Shown: positions 10,805 through 24,639, numbered from the stretch's first letter. The stretch: 64,000 nucleotides of DNA from Phorcus lineatus (GCA_921293015.1 OV121088.1:1240001-1304000), one strand, 5' to 3'. Notes: generated by a model from the letters alone, not told the origin. Translations and numbers: made by a program.

Positions 10805-12348
10805 ACTGAAGAAGTTGACCAACAAATCGCCAGTGATGCTGTTTATGAAGGGGAACCCGGACGCTCCGAGGTGTGGCTTCAGCAAGACCACCATTGGGAT
10901 CCTGAAGGAGACTGGGTGAGTGGAAGTCATTCATGCCCCATCTTGGTCTCCGTGAGCAACAGAGTAATCATGAACAGTATTAGAAGCTGGTCCGTCAGTG
11001 TATCAGCGAAACCTCCGTAAGCGCCCTAAAGGAGGAATAAGTAGAAGTGATCCTCTTGTACCTTCTTGGTTTGAGAGGAAGTCATCATTAATGGCAAAGG
11101 CTGCTTCAGTCACTGTTGATATGTAAAGGTTCTTGTAATTGAGTGACTGACCTCTAAATGTCACGAACAGGCCTTTAGTTGGATTTGTATTTAATCAAGA
11201 TTAGCTGATACTTGAGTCGTCTATAGATTTGAGAGTTATCGGGATATCATGGTCCATGAGACTGAACTCTCTGGCTACCATGTGCATATCTGTTGATCTA
11301 GACTAGTAAAGTTGGTTAGTCGGAAGACAATTCTGACATATGGTAAAAGACGTAGATATGTCCCAAGAATTCTCGACTCAGGTTTCAAGGCAATATATGA
11401 CAAAAAAGGTATGTCATTGGAAGGAAGACCGACGTATTTGCTAGCATAACCATTTTGTTATTTCAGAGTTGAGTTCGATACGTTCGACATCCTGGGGGAC
11501 GAGGAAGTGAGGCAGGGACTCAAGAAGTTCTCCAACTGGCCAACGTACCCACAGCTCTACGTCAAGGGGGAGCTGATCGGGGGGCTCGATATTATCAAGG
11601 TGAGGTTCCAGACTGTATTGATAGGGATGTGTACGTGTGTGGAGGTGAAGGTTGTGGGTCGGTTATTTGGAATGGATACTCAAAGTGGCCTACGTCGTAC
11701 CCAAAGCTCACTATGCAAACTTTGGAATTTTGTGAGATGCAAACGGGCTGATACGAATCTGGTTGCTGGGCTCTACGGCATAGAGGAGCTGGTTAGCGGT
11801 CCCTAATATATGAATTTGAGATAGGATCAAATAACAAAAACTCATTTTGTTAAAGAATAGTTCTGAAGCAAAAGATTGAGATATAAGGGTTGTGTTGATG
11901 AGAAGGCAAACCTGTCCTCGTACCCAAAGTTCTGTTATCTGACTGGATGAATGATGTAACGGGTATCAGAAAACGAGGGTTCTTCTCTTGTTGTGAAAAG
12001 AAATTTTTAAAGCATATTAAGCATTTGTATGTTTTGGTAAACAAAGGTTGGTTAACTTTTACACTTTATCAAAACATCATTTGTATGATGACGTTTGTAT
12101 GTTATGAGTTACTGATTTGAGCATTAATTATAACTTACTAGTTATTAGATAAAAACAATTCTATCAAAGTTTGCATTTTTTTTTAAATCTTGAAATTTTG
12201 ATATAATGGCATCAATGCAAGTTTCAATATTAATGGTGAATATATTCATAAAGCATAATATTTTATCGAAACTTAAAATTTCGTACTCTTTCTCCAGGAA
12301 TTGAAGGAAACTGGTGAACTGAAAAGTGCTCTCAAGGGAGATAACTAA
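10805..12348 (+). CDS. GLRX3: Glutaredoxin-3-like, C-terminal monothiol glutaredoxin domain (3' exons)
   Basis: Three exons are supported: 10805-10915 (acceptor TTGTAG, donor GTGAGT), 11467-11599 (acceptor TTTCAG, donor GTGAGG) and 12298-12348 (acceptor CTCCAG, stop TAA). Phases 2 and 0 agree across both introns. The joined translation has the monothiol active site CGFS in context PRCGFSKTT, then [14 protein letters not shown], the [16 protein letters not shown] block that shapes the glutathione/Fe-S site, and [17 protein letters not shown] to the end. This matches the last domain of GLRX3/PICOT proteins, cytosolic and nuclear carriers of bridging [2Fe-2S] clusters with BolA partners. Full GLRX3 has an N-terminal thioredoxin domain and one or two such domains. 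Those upstream exons were not found in this window, so the gene is partial here or a single-domain relative. Confidence 0.85.
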
Positions 12349-12862
12349 GGGAGTGCTTGCTGCCAGAAGTATTTGGATATGAGTACATGTGTTACCTGAA
12401 CTATGGTGTTGTGACCACGTCATATTGTACACGGTTTAACAAGTGGACAGGAGATGCCCTAGCGTTTCTAACCAGCGGTTGCTACCATACAGATTCTGAA
12501 AATGCATCAAAGGATTGATAGATATGATTTCCCGTTGAGTCTGATTTTCAAAGTTGTGTAATGTATGACACCTACCACTAAGACGGCTTCCGAAGTTAGG
12601 GTAATTTTAGAGTTATTAATTGCTCTTATCACAATTCTGTCACCCCTTTTTTTATTATGTATATCTTGAATATCAATCTATTTTTAAAAAATCAGGTAAT
12701 CCTATAAAGACAAATTCAATTCTTACATTTTCATTTACACATATACAGTTGATGTGATTTATTGGGAAGATATTATGATTTCAAATCATATGATTTAAGC
12801 GGAGTTTCTTCTAAAATACAAAGTTCTAATAATTGTTAACTGGTACAAATGCTTCCATAAGA

Positions 12863-12868
12863 AATAAA
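12863..12868 (+). terminator. Possible poly(A) signal of the glutaredoxin gene
   Basis: AATAAA about 515 bases after the glutaredoxin stop is the first exact canonical signal I noticed. Alternatives lie near 13094 and 13555. Confidence 0.35.
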
Positions 12869-12869
12869 A

Positions 12870-15800
12870 AGATAAACATATATTTTATTTTATTTTTGGT
12901 GATACGTTTTTCAGCTTATCGAACTAAATGGTGTATTGTATCATATTTTCGCGTCTTTTGACCTGGTGAGCATGTATTTTCACTTATGACACCTCAGTGA
13001 TTGTATTTAATAACTGATCTCGAACGATATATGAGCATGCCAACCTAAGGTGAATGACATGACGTGCTTGAATCATTGAATGACCGGAGGTCAAATAAAG
13101 CGAAACAAAGTGTACACGGAAACACAATTGATGAACTTGTAAGAACATTGAATGATTAATTATCGGATATTGCCGAGAGCATCTGGATCAAAGTTAAATC
13201 AAAGTGCCACAAACGATTCGTCGGTAATGACAGTAATGACGAGATCAAAAACACAATCTTACGAGCATTTATTCATGTCTATTATTTCAGTCTATATCTA
13301 TCGATATCTGTTATGTCTATTTGTTATTCAGACACAAAAAGAATATTACATGATGCGTCAGAATGCTTCCAGGTATATATGAAATAATTGAGAAACATTT
13401 GATAGACAAAAAATGCGTGTGATGAATCTCAACAAAGCTTGGTTATCACCAAAGCTGTTCATTTCTTGTGTCAGTCTGTTCCTCCGTTCTCATGTACTTC
13501 CACGGATTTTATAGTAGTTTTACATATCGAATTTTTGGATGTCCGTTTGCGGTGAAAATAAACATTGAATGACGAAACGCTAGAAGTAACATTTCAATTT
13601 ACAATAATCTGTCAGACTTATGTGTATTGTTACACTGGCACACAGCCACTCAAAGACATGACGCCAAGTTTGTTGTATTAAAGACCTTCGATCCACATTC
13701 AGATTGCATAGTGCACAAGGGCTTGAACAAGTTTAGCGTCTGAACTTACTATTATGATAATATCCTTAAATCAATTAACATTGGTAATATTGACGTAATG
13801 ACAAATTTCTAACATTTTGTTCACCACACGGACATAATACTGATTTATAAGCTTCTTCTTTTAGTAAATATCTATCAATTGATAAATATAAATGCTGTAC
13901 TGCAATCTTGAACAACTAATTAAAATCTTCTTTCGAAGTCCACCGCTTAGAATATCAAACCAACTATTCTGAAAGCTGAGGAAAAGGACTGTTTTTCAAA
14001 TCTAGAAATGAGCCATGACGATGAGAACAAATCAAATAAAAACGATATCAAATATAAGGGCTTATGGAACTTTTGTCTTGCGAAAACAGAAGTTTTCTAT
14101 TCTGGCTTTCAATCCTAAATAGTATTAATCTTCAAACGTAGTGTCAAGTTTTCCATGTTAACGAATAAACCCAAAAATAGAACACAGAAACAAAAGCAAC
14201 TTGTCTATTTGAGATAATATAATCTGACGTTCAGGTCTTTTTTAGTCTAGTTTTATGTACTTTTTACATTTTTTACACATTTTAATTTCAACTACTATAC
14301 GTAAATTAAAATTGGAAACCTAAAGACACCTGATTTCAATTAAATAGATAAACTATACAAAAAGTACTAGGACTTATGTAAAATATGAAATCATAAATAA
14401 TGATCTGTTTAGTGTTTAACAGACTGATAAAATATTAACACTAACTGTTAAAATATCCCTAAATTACTTTTTGCAAGAATATAGGAGCTGTGGGAATAAG
14501 TCCTTCATTTACAGTGATCTCCACATTCAAACTAGGATTACTCAGGTTAGTGTCGTGTCAGGAGCTACAACGTATGTTTAGTGTGACATGGCTCGGGGGT
14601 GACATCACTCAGCCCAGGGGGACAGAGCGGTCACGTGACAACTCTGCACTTACAGCGGCTACTAATTTCGTAGTGCAACTTGTCGTAAAGCCGTAAAGTC
14701 GCTGTAATGAAACGTTCATCACTAATGTTAAAAGCACACATATGAGTCTCTTATCCATCGTCCAACTGTGTAATCCGAAATGAGCTGCCTTTTGGCTTTG
14801 TAGGATCTCGATAATGATCCTTTATGAATAAAGAAGAAATGTTTAATTTGTTTTTACAATTCAACAAGTAAAGCTATAATAAAAACGTGTATGTTATTAA
14901 AATGCAATTTGATAAGCTGTCTCTATTAATTTTCACTCCGCTAATGGCTGAAATATCGCCTAAGAGGCGCTTAAGAATAACTCACCCACTCACCCTATTA
15001 TCTTAATCTTATATCTTAAGCGCAGTAGCTAAGCACGTAGAGTATGTGTGTATGTTGTATGATGGTCATGTGTGTATTTGTGCCGGCGTGGTCCATAGCA
15101 TCCTACAACTACGGGCTATCCAAACCTAGGAACCAATGTACATTTATTTAGATTGATGGTATAAAGCATACCTTATGGCACTATATATTATATGACCTGG
15201 TATCGTATCCCACTCCCTTCTCATACAACAGCATATGTCAGTAGTAACATAACACACCGCTTACCAAAACCCAGTTCCAATAAAACATGATTGAATCTAT
15301 CACTCGCACCTCGATGCGGTTACAATGAAAACCAGGCAGTTAACGAGTGATAGTTTCGGTCTTGTGATAGATCTTTTGAGACGGCTGGGTCCAATCCTAG
15401 AAATAGTGTCCCGTTACATCCGTAAACAGAACCAGATCTTACTGTGATCAAATCAAACCTGAATACCTTTGTTTTCTCGGAAGCTCTCAGCAACATAAGT
15501 ACCACCATAGAGCTTATGCACCTTTGGGTATATTACAGATATTGGCGCATATTAAGGGTTTCTGGTGATGATGATGATGGCGGTGATTTGATTTGAATGC
15601 ACCTTTACATTCAAAATGATTACAACATTACAAGATCACAGCATATCTCTACACAATACAAAAATATGTTTTGTCCAATTTTTCCTTTTTTAACAAAATA
15701 AATCTTAACAGCACTATATCCACGCCTATCAGCAATCTTCATACCAAAAGGTTTCATTGATCATTACAACATCAAATCATTTCATTACATTCTTAAGATA

Positions 15801-18660
15801 TACACTCCGATATCAGCCTATATGTAACCACACATACACGTTAATACGGGTATCGCTGTGTAATACCATTGTTGCAAGAAGGAAACAGTTTAGTCGTCAC
15901 GTAGGTAACACAACACGTAAAAGTTATGCAAAGGTTTTAAAGAGCCACGGTGTCATTTGATCGTTAAGTATCGACTGTTACCAAAAAGACACATTTTAAA
16001 GCTTATTGGTTTTTTTTACAATATGACAATATGAAGGTAGAACGTCGCAATTATGATCGAAAACCGGACAGTGGTATAACTAGTGGTATAACTAGTATCC
16101 ATTTATATTCGACGTGATATCTACACCTCTTTGCATTTATAAGGCTGTTTTTAGATTAACATGGAAAACCAGTATTTGTCATATATATATATATTTGTCT
16201 TTTGGACATGAAAAAGTAAGATTTTTTTCATTTTATATCACCAAAAATGACATTTAGGTTTGTATTAAAGGGAAATAATATTTTATGAAAATCACGGAGT
16301 GGCTCTTTAATGATATTGATTTAAGGACATACTTTCGTATTAATAAAGTAAAGGCGGCTAGACTGTATTAAGGACTCCTTTTATTCCAAAATAAGTCATC
16401 CAGAACATCTTAACAACGTCTACTTAAATACGTCACATTCAAATGATTAAGGTTTGTGTCACATTTGCAGAGACTGTCACAGTATTCATAACAGTAACTT
16501 CATATTCTCTCGAATGAATTTCAACACGAAATATTAACATGGAAATCCGAGTTTAACTAGTGTTGTCGGTGTTGTTATCAAACGAAATGAATATAAATCT
16601 GTTGAATATAACACTAACCGCATCCATTCAAAAAGATCTGCTAATGAGAAATATTCATATCCGGAGGGTTCGCTTTGACGCATGCGGTGTCACAAGCAAA
16701 TTGGCACTTACGTTATGAGTCAAATAAAACATTTTCCAAGATAAATAACTAAAAACTCGTGATTAAGATAGTCAAACTGACTTGAGTAAAATGGATGCAG
16801 TCTCTGTTGGGTGTCTAAACAGTCATTTTGCAAATTGAAATAGATTACCTAACTACAGCTAAATCGGACGACAAGTAAGCTTTCATAAACAACTTAAATT
16901 CATCTGAAGCAAAAACGACAACAGCAAAAGCACCAATAACCACTCAAGTAGTAACAATTTGACGATAAAATATAATCTGATATAGTCAAGAAATCACCAA
17001 CAACTGGAAGGAATAGGAAACGAATATGGCTAATACTAGGAAAATACTACTACCACATGAACAGACATTAGTGTCCTTACGTAAACTGAATATACAACAT
17101 GTATTGATGAAGTAGATGTTAAAGACACGAGGCTGTGTTTAATTGTATCATCCAAAACGGCCATCATAAGATTCTGATGAAAATGGTACCCCCACTGGAT
17201 CAAATGTCACCAATTATTGTATATATTGATAGTACATATCATGTACTTTACATTCATGTATAATTTTCATCACTCATGTCTTTATTCGCCGATTATTGCC
17301 ATTTTTATGTGTTCAAACGTCATTTTCATGCCTCATTTATCAGCCTTTTTACATGTAGCATTAATATGTCAATGCTCATGTTATATATATATCTACTTGT
17401 AGAGGTCCTTTACTATAAACCATCGTATGGCACCGTAACCCAAATATTTGTGGAGCTAGGGCTAATTCAGTTTCGCAAAGAAACACAACTTAGTGATATC
17501 TTGAAGTTAAGCTACTATCTTCCCATGATGCACTAGAGTGTTTACTTCAACAGACCTCTGTCTTTCGATCTTCAGTGCAGTGAGGTTACAGCATTACGGA
17601 GTCAACAAGTCTACCGTATAGCAGGGTTAATTACGCCAATGCATAGTGGTTCATGACGTATTCATGTCAACCAGCGATAACCATGCTTGCACTTGCTATT
17701 CACACCTAGAAGTCGTATAACATGATTTAACGTTTTCACAAATCATGGATAAAATATGATTCTTGAAAGTATTGATAACAATAACAACATTCCATCAACG
17801 ATGTGAAGATGTGTTTTTTCTAAGAATGTACCCACAAAATATCCCTTTCAAGTCCTCTTAAATTTTATTCGATGATCTCGGACTACCGCCCAGCAAAAAT
17901 CTATCTATTGATCTATCCATCCATCCATCGATCTATCTATCTATCTATCCCCCCTATTTTAAATTTTAATCATCCTCGACATTTAAACATAGATTCTCTG
18001 ACTTCTTTCTTCAGAGGCAACAAATGTATGTTAACATAAAGATTAAATCCGACTAAAATTATAACGGTACCGATTTCCCCAAAAAATAACTATATCTGTT
18101 GTGCCTAAACTCTGTGATAAACGTCACAGATTTCAGAGATACAATATGACATTGTGCTACTTATATACGTTCACTGATCAAAACATCTTCTGTAATGCCA
18201 AATAAGAAACTACCCGAATGTGAAATTTTATCTTTTTTAAAAACAAGTATTGACTAAAATCATACGATTTAAGGAACTATGGGTATTTTGTTGATTTAAG
18301 CCTGTTAGTGAGACCCTTCATTTGGATTAATAAGGGTCATTACAGTTATTACTAAATGAATATCGTCATGTGGCACCTTTAAATTTTAGATTTTGAAGGT
18401 TTATACTGATGTAACCTGTACGTTTTATTAAAAAGCAATTACTGAAAGTAAAAACCTGGCAGAACTTTTTACTTGGTGTTTATTATATAAATCATTCATG
18501 TCTTGTTGTATTAAGGCACACAAACATACTTTCGTGATATCCTGGTATGATCAACATAAAATGATTTCCAAGTTAGATAAACAATCCCTTTGTACAGGGT
18601 TTCTTTGCATATGGGACACCATTGTTGTTATTATATCACGAAATCTAAACGGCGAGGAGT
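12870..18660. other. Long spacer without recognised genes
   Basis: Nearly 6 kb of AT-rich sequence with only short, unconserved open frames. I see an ATCT/ATCC microsatellite at 17897-17951 and a short direct repeat (GGTATAACTAGT twice near 16073-16097), but no exon with flanking splice sites and similarity to known proteins. Confidence 0.5.
17897..17951. repeat. ATCT/ATCC tetranucleotide microsatellite
   Basis: A run of ATCT, ATCC and GATCT tetranucleotides ending in a short C run. Confidence 0.85.
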
Positions 18661-18718
18661 CGATGCGGCATCAGTCACTGTCTCCATTCATCGTAAAGGA
18701 CAATGTAGTGGATTGTTG

Positions 18719-18820
18719 ATTGTTACGTCATATGATATCCACATCGGCTCTTGTGACGTCACAATGACAAGTCGATGAGTAATGGACAATGGCCAGCGAG
18801 GCGGATCAGTGCTATATAAA
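18719..18820 (+). promoter_or_regulatory. G1 core promoter with CRE-type elements
   Basis: ATTGTTACGTCA lies at 18719-18730, a full palindromic CRE (TGACGTCA) at 18754-18761, GGACAATGGCCAGCGAGG near 18784, and a TATA box (TATATAAA) at 18813-18820. Start of transcription is expected near 18840. The whole block aligns with the G2 promoter, and the 12-mer ATTGTTACGTCA is identical in the G3 promoter. Confidence 0.75.
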
Positions 18821-18840
18821 CCTCGACCCCCCAAACATTG

Positions 18841-18899
18841 ACCATCACTACCTCGTGGTCAGTCATCGCATCTACAAGCTTAGGCTCTCATTTCATCAT
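18841..18899 (+). other. G1 non-coding first exon
   Basis: Sequence after the TATA box up to CATCAT|GTAAGT, a consensus donor. It has no open start codon of its own. A close homologue is at the same place in G2. It begins with a small inverted repeat (GACCA ... TGGTC), also present in G2. The 5' edge is estimated from the TATA position. Confidence 0.65.
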
Positions 18900-19525
18900 G
18901 TAAGTAGCCTTTTTATGTACTCACTTTAGTTACTAGTCTAAATTACCTATTCTCTCTGATGCTTAAATGTAAGATTTAAGTCTCCGACTTCTTTGACAAT
19001 TTAAAAAAATATTTTCAGTGACCATTATTTTTTCTTCTTACTGGTGATAATTTAAGTATGAAGTATTAATATTGCATGTCAATATATGCTTATAGAATAA
19101 ATAGTACATACAGAAGGATCCGTCAAATTGTAAGAGTTTTTGTGATATGGTACTATTCAAAGTTCATATTACATTTAGTTCATATTAATTTATATTGAAT
19201 TGGATGATTGTTCTTTGATTATATCTTGAAGAACAATGTAAGGTGACAAGCTTTTAAAACATTCTTTCTCCTTCAAATACTTTGGTGATTGATGAAACGG
19301 AGTTTCTGAATGTTGTTTTAATTTTTATATTGACAGTACATTAAATTTTTCTGGAAAGAAATAATAGCTAATGATACGAAAATGATACGAAATTTGTCAC
19401 TTCTTAAAATGTTTATGTCACTTCTCGAGACTTATGAAAAAATTGTTTGTTGTTTAATTGCAATTGTATAAATGTTTTTTTTAAACTGTTTTTTTTTCAG
19501 ACAATAAAATCGAAAACAGAACAGA

Positions 19526-21102
19526 ATGCATCTAACAGCCTTCACGCTACTGTGCTTTTGCTTGGCATCACAGGCATTAGGTGAGCATATTATTTCTCTA
19601 AAATTTCCAAGATATTAGTGTTATTTTATCTATTAAGTGTTTATTCAATTGTTAAATGACTATAAGTAAAATAGAAAAAACAGGCAGATATTTATTCTTT
19701 AAAATCGACCTAAGATTTGTCATTGTTAAATATGTCATTTTTCTTACACTGATTTACTTTTTCAGGATTTTACACCCCAAGAGGCATGGGATATCGACGC
19801 ATATACAACCCATACAGCCGCTACAACAGAGTAAGAGGCCAGGTACGACAAGCCCCCAAACAAGTGAAACCAGTCAACCTTCCTGCAAAGCCTAAACAGG
19901 CTGTGGCCACTCCTCCCCAAACTCAACCACCAGCCCCAAAAAGGCCTCAAGTTGAACCAATCCACAAACCGGCTGCCTCTCTGCCAAAGGTACAAGGTCT
20001 GAACAAGCAAGTCCAGTCAGTCCACAACCCTTACGATCCTATCCATGTGCCATTCGATCCCGTCTACCAGCCATACGATCCGACTTATGACCACACTAAC
20101 CTGCCCTATGACCCAATCTACGACCAGACATACGATTACCTTCCCGTCGACCTCGGTTCCAAGGGTGTTGGTAACGGTAGGGTCATCTACGTCATCAAAG
20201 AAGACCACCCACTTCCAAGAGGTTCTCCTTCATTCAACAACGGGCCCCATTTGATGTCCACCTCCGCACAGAACTCACCCATTGAACAACAAATCCTCGA
20301 CATCGTAGGACAGTTCCAGCAACAACTCCCAGTCGATAATAGCCAAGCCCAATTCCAAGGACACCCCGTCGACCAGTCAATGGGAAGCAACTTTGCAGCT
20401 CAAAACCAAGCACCTGCAAGCCAAACTGCCTCCATGATGTCCCAGACCCAACCAAGACGAGTCCAAGCTCAAGCCTCCATGGCAGAAACACCTATTGGTG
20501 CCTCATCTGTTGAACCAGCCCGAGCTGATCCCGTCCAATCTCCTGCTGCTCCTGCTGCTCCTACAGTTTCTTCTTCTCCTGCATCTACTGTCCCTGCTGA
20601 CGCTCCTGTTGACCACTTCGACAGGATGATGAGACACCAGTTCATCTCAGAGATGGATCTTCCTCCACACATGTCGGCACAGATGATGAACAGTGGAATC
20701 TTCCATTCCCCATCTGGCTCCACTAACATGGACCCTTACTTCCAGATGCATTTGGCTGAAGCCTTGGACTTTCCCAACCACCCCTCTACACTCCCCGGGT
20801 TCGGACCAGCTGATGCCACCGGAATGAATGCAGCTACTGCCACTTCCGCCTCTACCAAACCTCTGGATGTTGCACCACCAGCTTCCGGTTCCGCCCCCGC
20901 CAGCACCGCTCAAAGTGGCATGCCATCCGATACCGCAGCTGCTACACCCACACCCACAGACGTTCCCGCCACCAATGGCCAGTCGTCCTTCGATGCTGCA
21001 ATGGACAGGGCTTTCGCTATGGGTATGGCTGAGGCCATGGACCTCCCCGGATTTATGCTACCCGGAAGTATGCAACCCGGAAGTAACATTGGAGTCTTCT
21101 AA
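19526..21102 (+). CDS. G1: secreted Pro/Gln/Ala-rich protein with MDLP-type repeats
   Basis: Coding exons are 19526-19580 and 19766-21102, with a phase-1 intron; 463 residues. The acceptor TTTTTTCAG precedes the exon at 19501. The signal peptide MHLTAFTLLCFCLASQALG is encoded almost wholly on the first coding exon. The mature part opens with an R-x-YNPYSRYNR block (about 25-34), a Lys/Pro/Gln linker, a tyrosine-rich YDP repeat region (about 105-148), the segment VIYVIKEDHPLPR (about 157-169), a long Gln/Ser/Ala/Pro linker, and three C-terminal motifs: FISEMDLPPHM (near 311-321), MHLAEALDFPNHP (near 347-359) and GMAEAMDLPGFM (near 438-449). There are no cysteines in the mature part as read, and no membrane segment after the signal. 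Near-identical to G2 and related to G3. Extracellular matrix-like role inferred; the exact function is unknown. Confidence 0.85.
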
Positions 21103-21230
21103 AAACTTCAGCCAAAGATCCTTCAGGAGCGCTTTATAACTCGGGGAAAAATGAGACTCTTGTGGATGTTTACATGATATATTGTTTTATCAGGCTGACA
21201 TTTAAATGTGTTGTTTTTGCATGGTTGATG

Positions 21231-21236
21231 AATAAA
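21231..21236 (+). terminator. G1 poly(A) signal
   Basis: AATAAA in GATGAATAAAATGCTTGAAA, 128 bases after the stop; conserved at the end of G2. Confidence 0.75.
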
Positions 21237-21239
21237 ATG

Positions 21240-22010
21240 CTTGAAACGAATAATTCTCGTCTTTATCCTTCCTTTACAAGTAAGAGTCATCAAATGGATC
21301 ATTTCGAATGCGATGCAACTATTTAAAAGGAAACTCAAACGTTACATACTTCTAATCCTAGAAATCTTTTAACGTATTGATCAGCATCTTAGAGTAGTCA
21401 ACTAATCAATCTTTTTGAAATTCAAATATCGATAGCGGCAAAGCACATTCCATTACTTTACATACCGTATTCAAAATGAGTTTCGGTATAAGAACCTCGA
21501 AAGAAGCAGATTTTGATATATGAACAACGAAACCAATATTAAGTTGTCACAAGTTATTGCCTAAGGTTATACCTGAAAATTTACAAATTATATTGAATGC
21601 AACAACCTTTTAAAATACCAGTGAGTCAGTGAGCATTGAAGGGTTTAACACTGATTCAAGTGAATTTCTTTTCGAACACAGAGGCCGTCCTTTTTTGGAT
21701 TTTGTTAAACCATGCGAGCAATTGATGGATTCACTTGAATTTGCATGATACTCCTTTAGATGCATTTCAGAATTTGAAATCAGAAAAATAAGGTGAAATA
21801 TGAATTAGTGACAACAACTTATTTATTTGTGAACATGTTTTTTTGTGTGTCGTTATCTGCTTGACAAAGCCACAATAATCTTTGTCAGAACATCGCTTAC
21901 CATAAATAAAGAAGGTTTTTTTTTTACCAAGGAATGCCTCTCGATTCATCCAAACTACTGCACTAAATCTAATTGAAGCAATGCAATTCAAAAGTTGCTA
22001 TTGCACAGTC
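21240..22010. other. Spacer after G1
   Basis: AT-rich sequence with no gene or clear repeat seen. From about 22015 it passes into the CTTCTAAGCACT minisatellite. Confidence 0.5.
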
Positions 22011-22014
22011 CACT

Positions 22015-23696
22015 ACTTTTAAGCACTTCTTCTCTTCTAAGAACTTATATTATTTTTAAGCACTACCACTTTTTTAAATTACTTCCACGACCTCTAAGCA
22101 ATACTACTTCTTCTAAGCATAACTACTCATCCTGCTTCTTCCAAACACTACGAGGGTAAATGAAAAATAGTCTCCATTGACATCGATACATTTGGACCAG
22201 CGATTTTCCAGCTTCAGTGTGCCCTTCAAGTCGAACTCCGTATACTGGGTCTCAAGAAATCTCCCTCGGCAGCATTCAGGCTGTTGTTATTAGCAAAAAC
22301 ACGTCCACGAAAATGTTTCATCAGATTTGGGAAGAGGAAGAAGTCTGAATTATACAGCCACATTCGGTCGCGACAGTGACAGACACATGTGCTGTGTGTG
22401 CGGGAGCATTGTCCTGAAGGAGCAGCACTCCTACACTGAGCTTCCCTTGCCGCTTGGTCTTGATTGCTGAGCCTAATTCCCTCAATTCATTTGCATAATA
22501 CCCTGGTTGATAGTTTAGCCCTTCTCTGAGTAATCTATCTATACCATGGCTATCCCAAACACCGAGGCCACCACCTTTCAATGGCAGATGGAATTTGTTT
22601 GAACTTTTTGGGGCGGGGAATTGACGTGCTTCCACTGTTTGCTATGCATTTTTGTTTCAGGGTCTAAGTTATGTACCAAAGTCTCATCCTGGGTCCCTTA
22701 TCGTCCCTTTGAAATGTCCAGGCGCTTCTGTTTATTGTCACTAGCAAACATTCTTGGCACCTATCTTGCAGAGAGCTTGCTCATGTGAGTCCGTATTGTG
22801 AATACCAAAAACTAATACCAAGTGCATGGCCACGCATCTATCTTCAAGCGCAATGTCGTGAACAGCATCAACTTGAACATCACTGGTGGAGGTGCTTGGT
22901 CGACCTGACCTGGCATCTTCTTACACACTATACCGGCCACGTTTGAATTCAACCACATTGGCAACTATGGAGAAAGCAAGGGATTTATTACCCATTGTAT
23001 CGACCATGTCTTCATGGATTTCCGGTGTAAATATTACTCTCCTGAACAACTAGTTGATTACTGCACGCCTTTCAACATCATTCAATTTCCCGGTTTCTTT
23101 ACCCCTATGCACTTTGGAATGTGACACTCTACGAATGATTGCAATATGTTGTCCATTGCTTCAGAAAAGCTTTCTTTCCAGATTTAGAGATTATTTTGAA
23201 GTAGTTGATTGTGGTTATTCTACGAACGTTTTGATTTTCCCTCGTACTTCTCCAAAGCAATTCTACTTCATTCAAATACTTCTACTACTTCTACTTCTAA
23301 GCACTACTACAACTTTTATTATGTCTAAGCAATACTTCCTCTTCTGATTATACCACGACTTCTAAGCTATACTACTTCTTCTAAGCACTTCTATTACTTC
23401 TAAGCACTACTACTCATCCTGTTTTTTTTCAAAGCACCGCTACTACTTCCAAGCGATTCGACTTCTTTTCAATACGTTTACCACATTTAAGCACTTCATA
23501 TACTTCTTCTAAGCTCTTCTTCTTTTTCTAAGCAATACTGCTACTTATAAGCACCCCTTCTTCTTTTAGGCACTACCTCAAATAATAATTAAGCTCTACT
23601 TATTTTTCTAACCATTACTTCCACTTCTTATCATTTCTACTACTTCTACTACAGCTTCATGTACTAATATTAATTCTAAACATTACTACTATTTCA
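22015..23696. repeat. Degenerate CTTCTAAGCACTACTA minisatellite, interrupted by a mariner
   Basis: Loose copies of CTTCTAAGCACTACTACT occur from about 22015 to 22148 and again from 23247 to about 23696. The mariner between them inserted at a TA inside the array, so the array is older than the insertion. Confidence 0.8.
22151..23244 (-). mobile_element. mariner-family transposon, decayed copy 1
   Basis: The ends are inverted repeats starting CGAGGGTAAAT on the left and CGAGGGAAAATCAAAACG on the right (read inward), each next to the TA of the target duplication. Length is 1,094 bp. On the minus strand the transposase is broken by stops and shifts but keeps recognisable blocks: GVWDSHGIDRLL around the first catalytic Asp, VLLLQDNAPAHTAHV around the second, and a C-terminal RWSKCIDVNGDYF block near 22165-22205. 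Intact mariner transposases are about 345 residues; the longest open piece here is about 104. A fossil. Confidence 0.85.
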
Positions 23697-23701
23697 AAGT
23701 T

Positions 23702-23767
<66 letters not shown>

Positions 23768-23850
23768 AAACTTATACCACTACTGTTACTACAACTACTA
23801 CTACTACTACTAATAATAAAACTAATACCACTACTGTTACTACTACTACA

Positions 23851-23893
<43 letters not shown>

Positions 23894-23912
23894 AAACTAA
23901 TACCACTACTGT

Positions 23913-23960
<48 letters not shown>

Positions 23961-24206
23961 CACTACTGTTACTACTACTACTACTACTAAAACTAATACC
24001 ACTACTGTTACTACTACTACTACTACTAAAACTAATACAAATACTGTTACTACTACTACAACTACTACTACTACTACTACTAAAACTAATACCACTAATG
24101 TTACTACTACTACTAAAACTAATACCACTACTGTTACTACTACTACTACTAAAACTAATACCACTACTGTTACTACTACTACTACTAAAACTTATACCAC
24201 TACTGT

Positions 24207-24245
<39 letters not shown>

Positions 24246-24440
24246 CACTACTGTTACTACTACTACTACTACTAAAACTAATACCACTACTGTTACTACT
24301 ACTACTACTACTAAAACTAATACCACTAATGTTACTACTACTACTAAAACTAATACCACTACTGTTACTACTACTACTACTACTACTAAAGCTAATACCA
24401 CTAATGTTACTACTACTACTAAAACTAATACCACTACTGT

Positions 24441-24472
<32 letters not shown>

Positions 24473-24540
24473 AAACTAATACCACTACTGTTACTACTAC
24501 TACTACTACTACTAAAACTTATACCACTACTGTTACTACA

Positions 24541-24571
<31 letters not shown>

Positions 24572-24590
24572 AAACTAATGCCACTACTGT

Positions 24591-24625
<35 letters not shown>
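23697..24625. repeat. (CTA)n array with a higher-order unit
   Basis: Runs of ACT triplets are punctuated about every 40-70 bp by AAAACTAATACCACTACTGTT. The triplet period leaves frames open on both strands and makes Val/Leu-only open frames, which are artefacts. Confidence 0.9.
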
Positions 24626-24635
<10 letters not shown>

Positions 24636-24639
24636 CTCT

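Noticed and set aside
11600-11806. Continuation of the open frame past the glutaredoxin exon
   Set aside because: It reads through the GTGAGG donor; conserved sequence resumes at 12298.
19762-21139. Several antisense frames over G1 (and the same over G2)
   Set aside because: Shadows of the GC-rich coding exon; G1 and G2 show them alike because their DNA is alike.
22321-22635. Open frame as a functional transposase gene
   Set aside because: Only a third of a mariner transposase; the rest is broken by stops and frameshifts.
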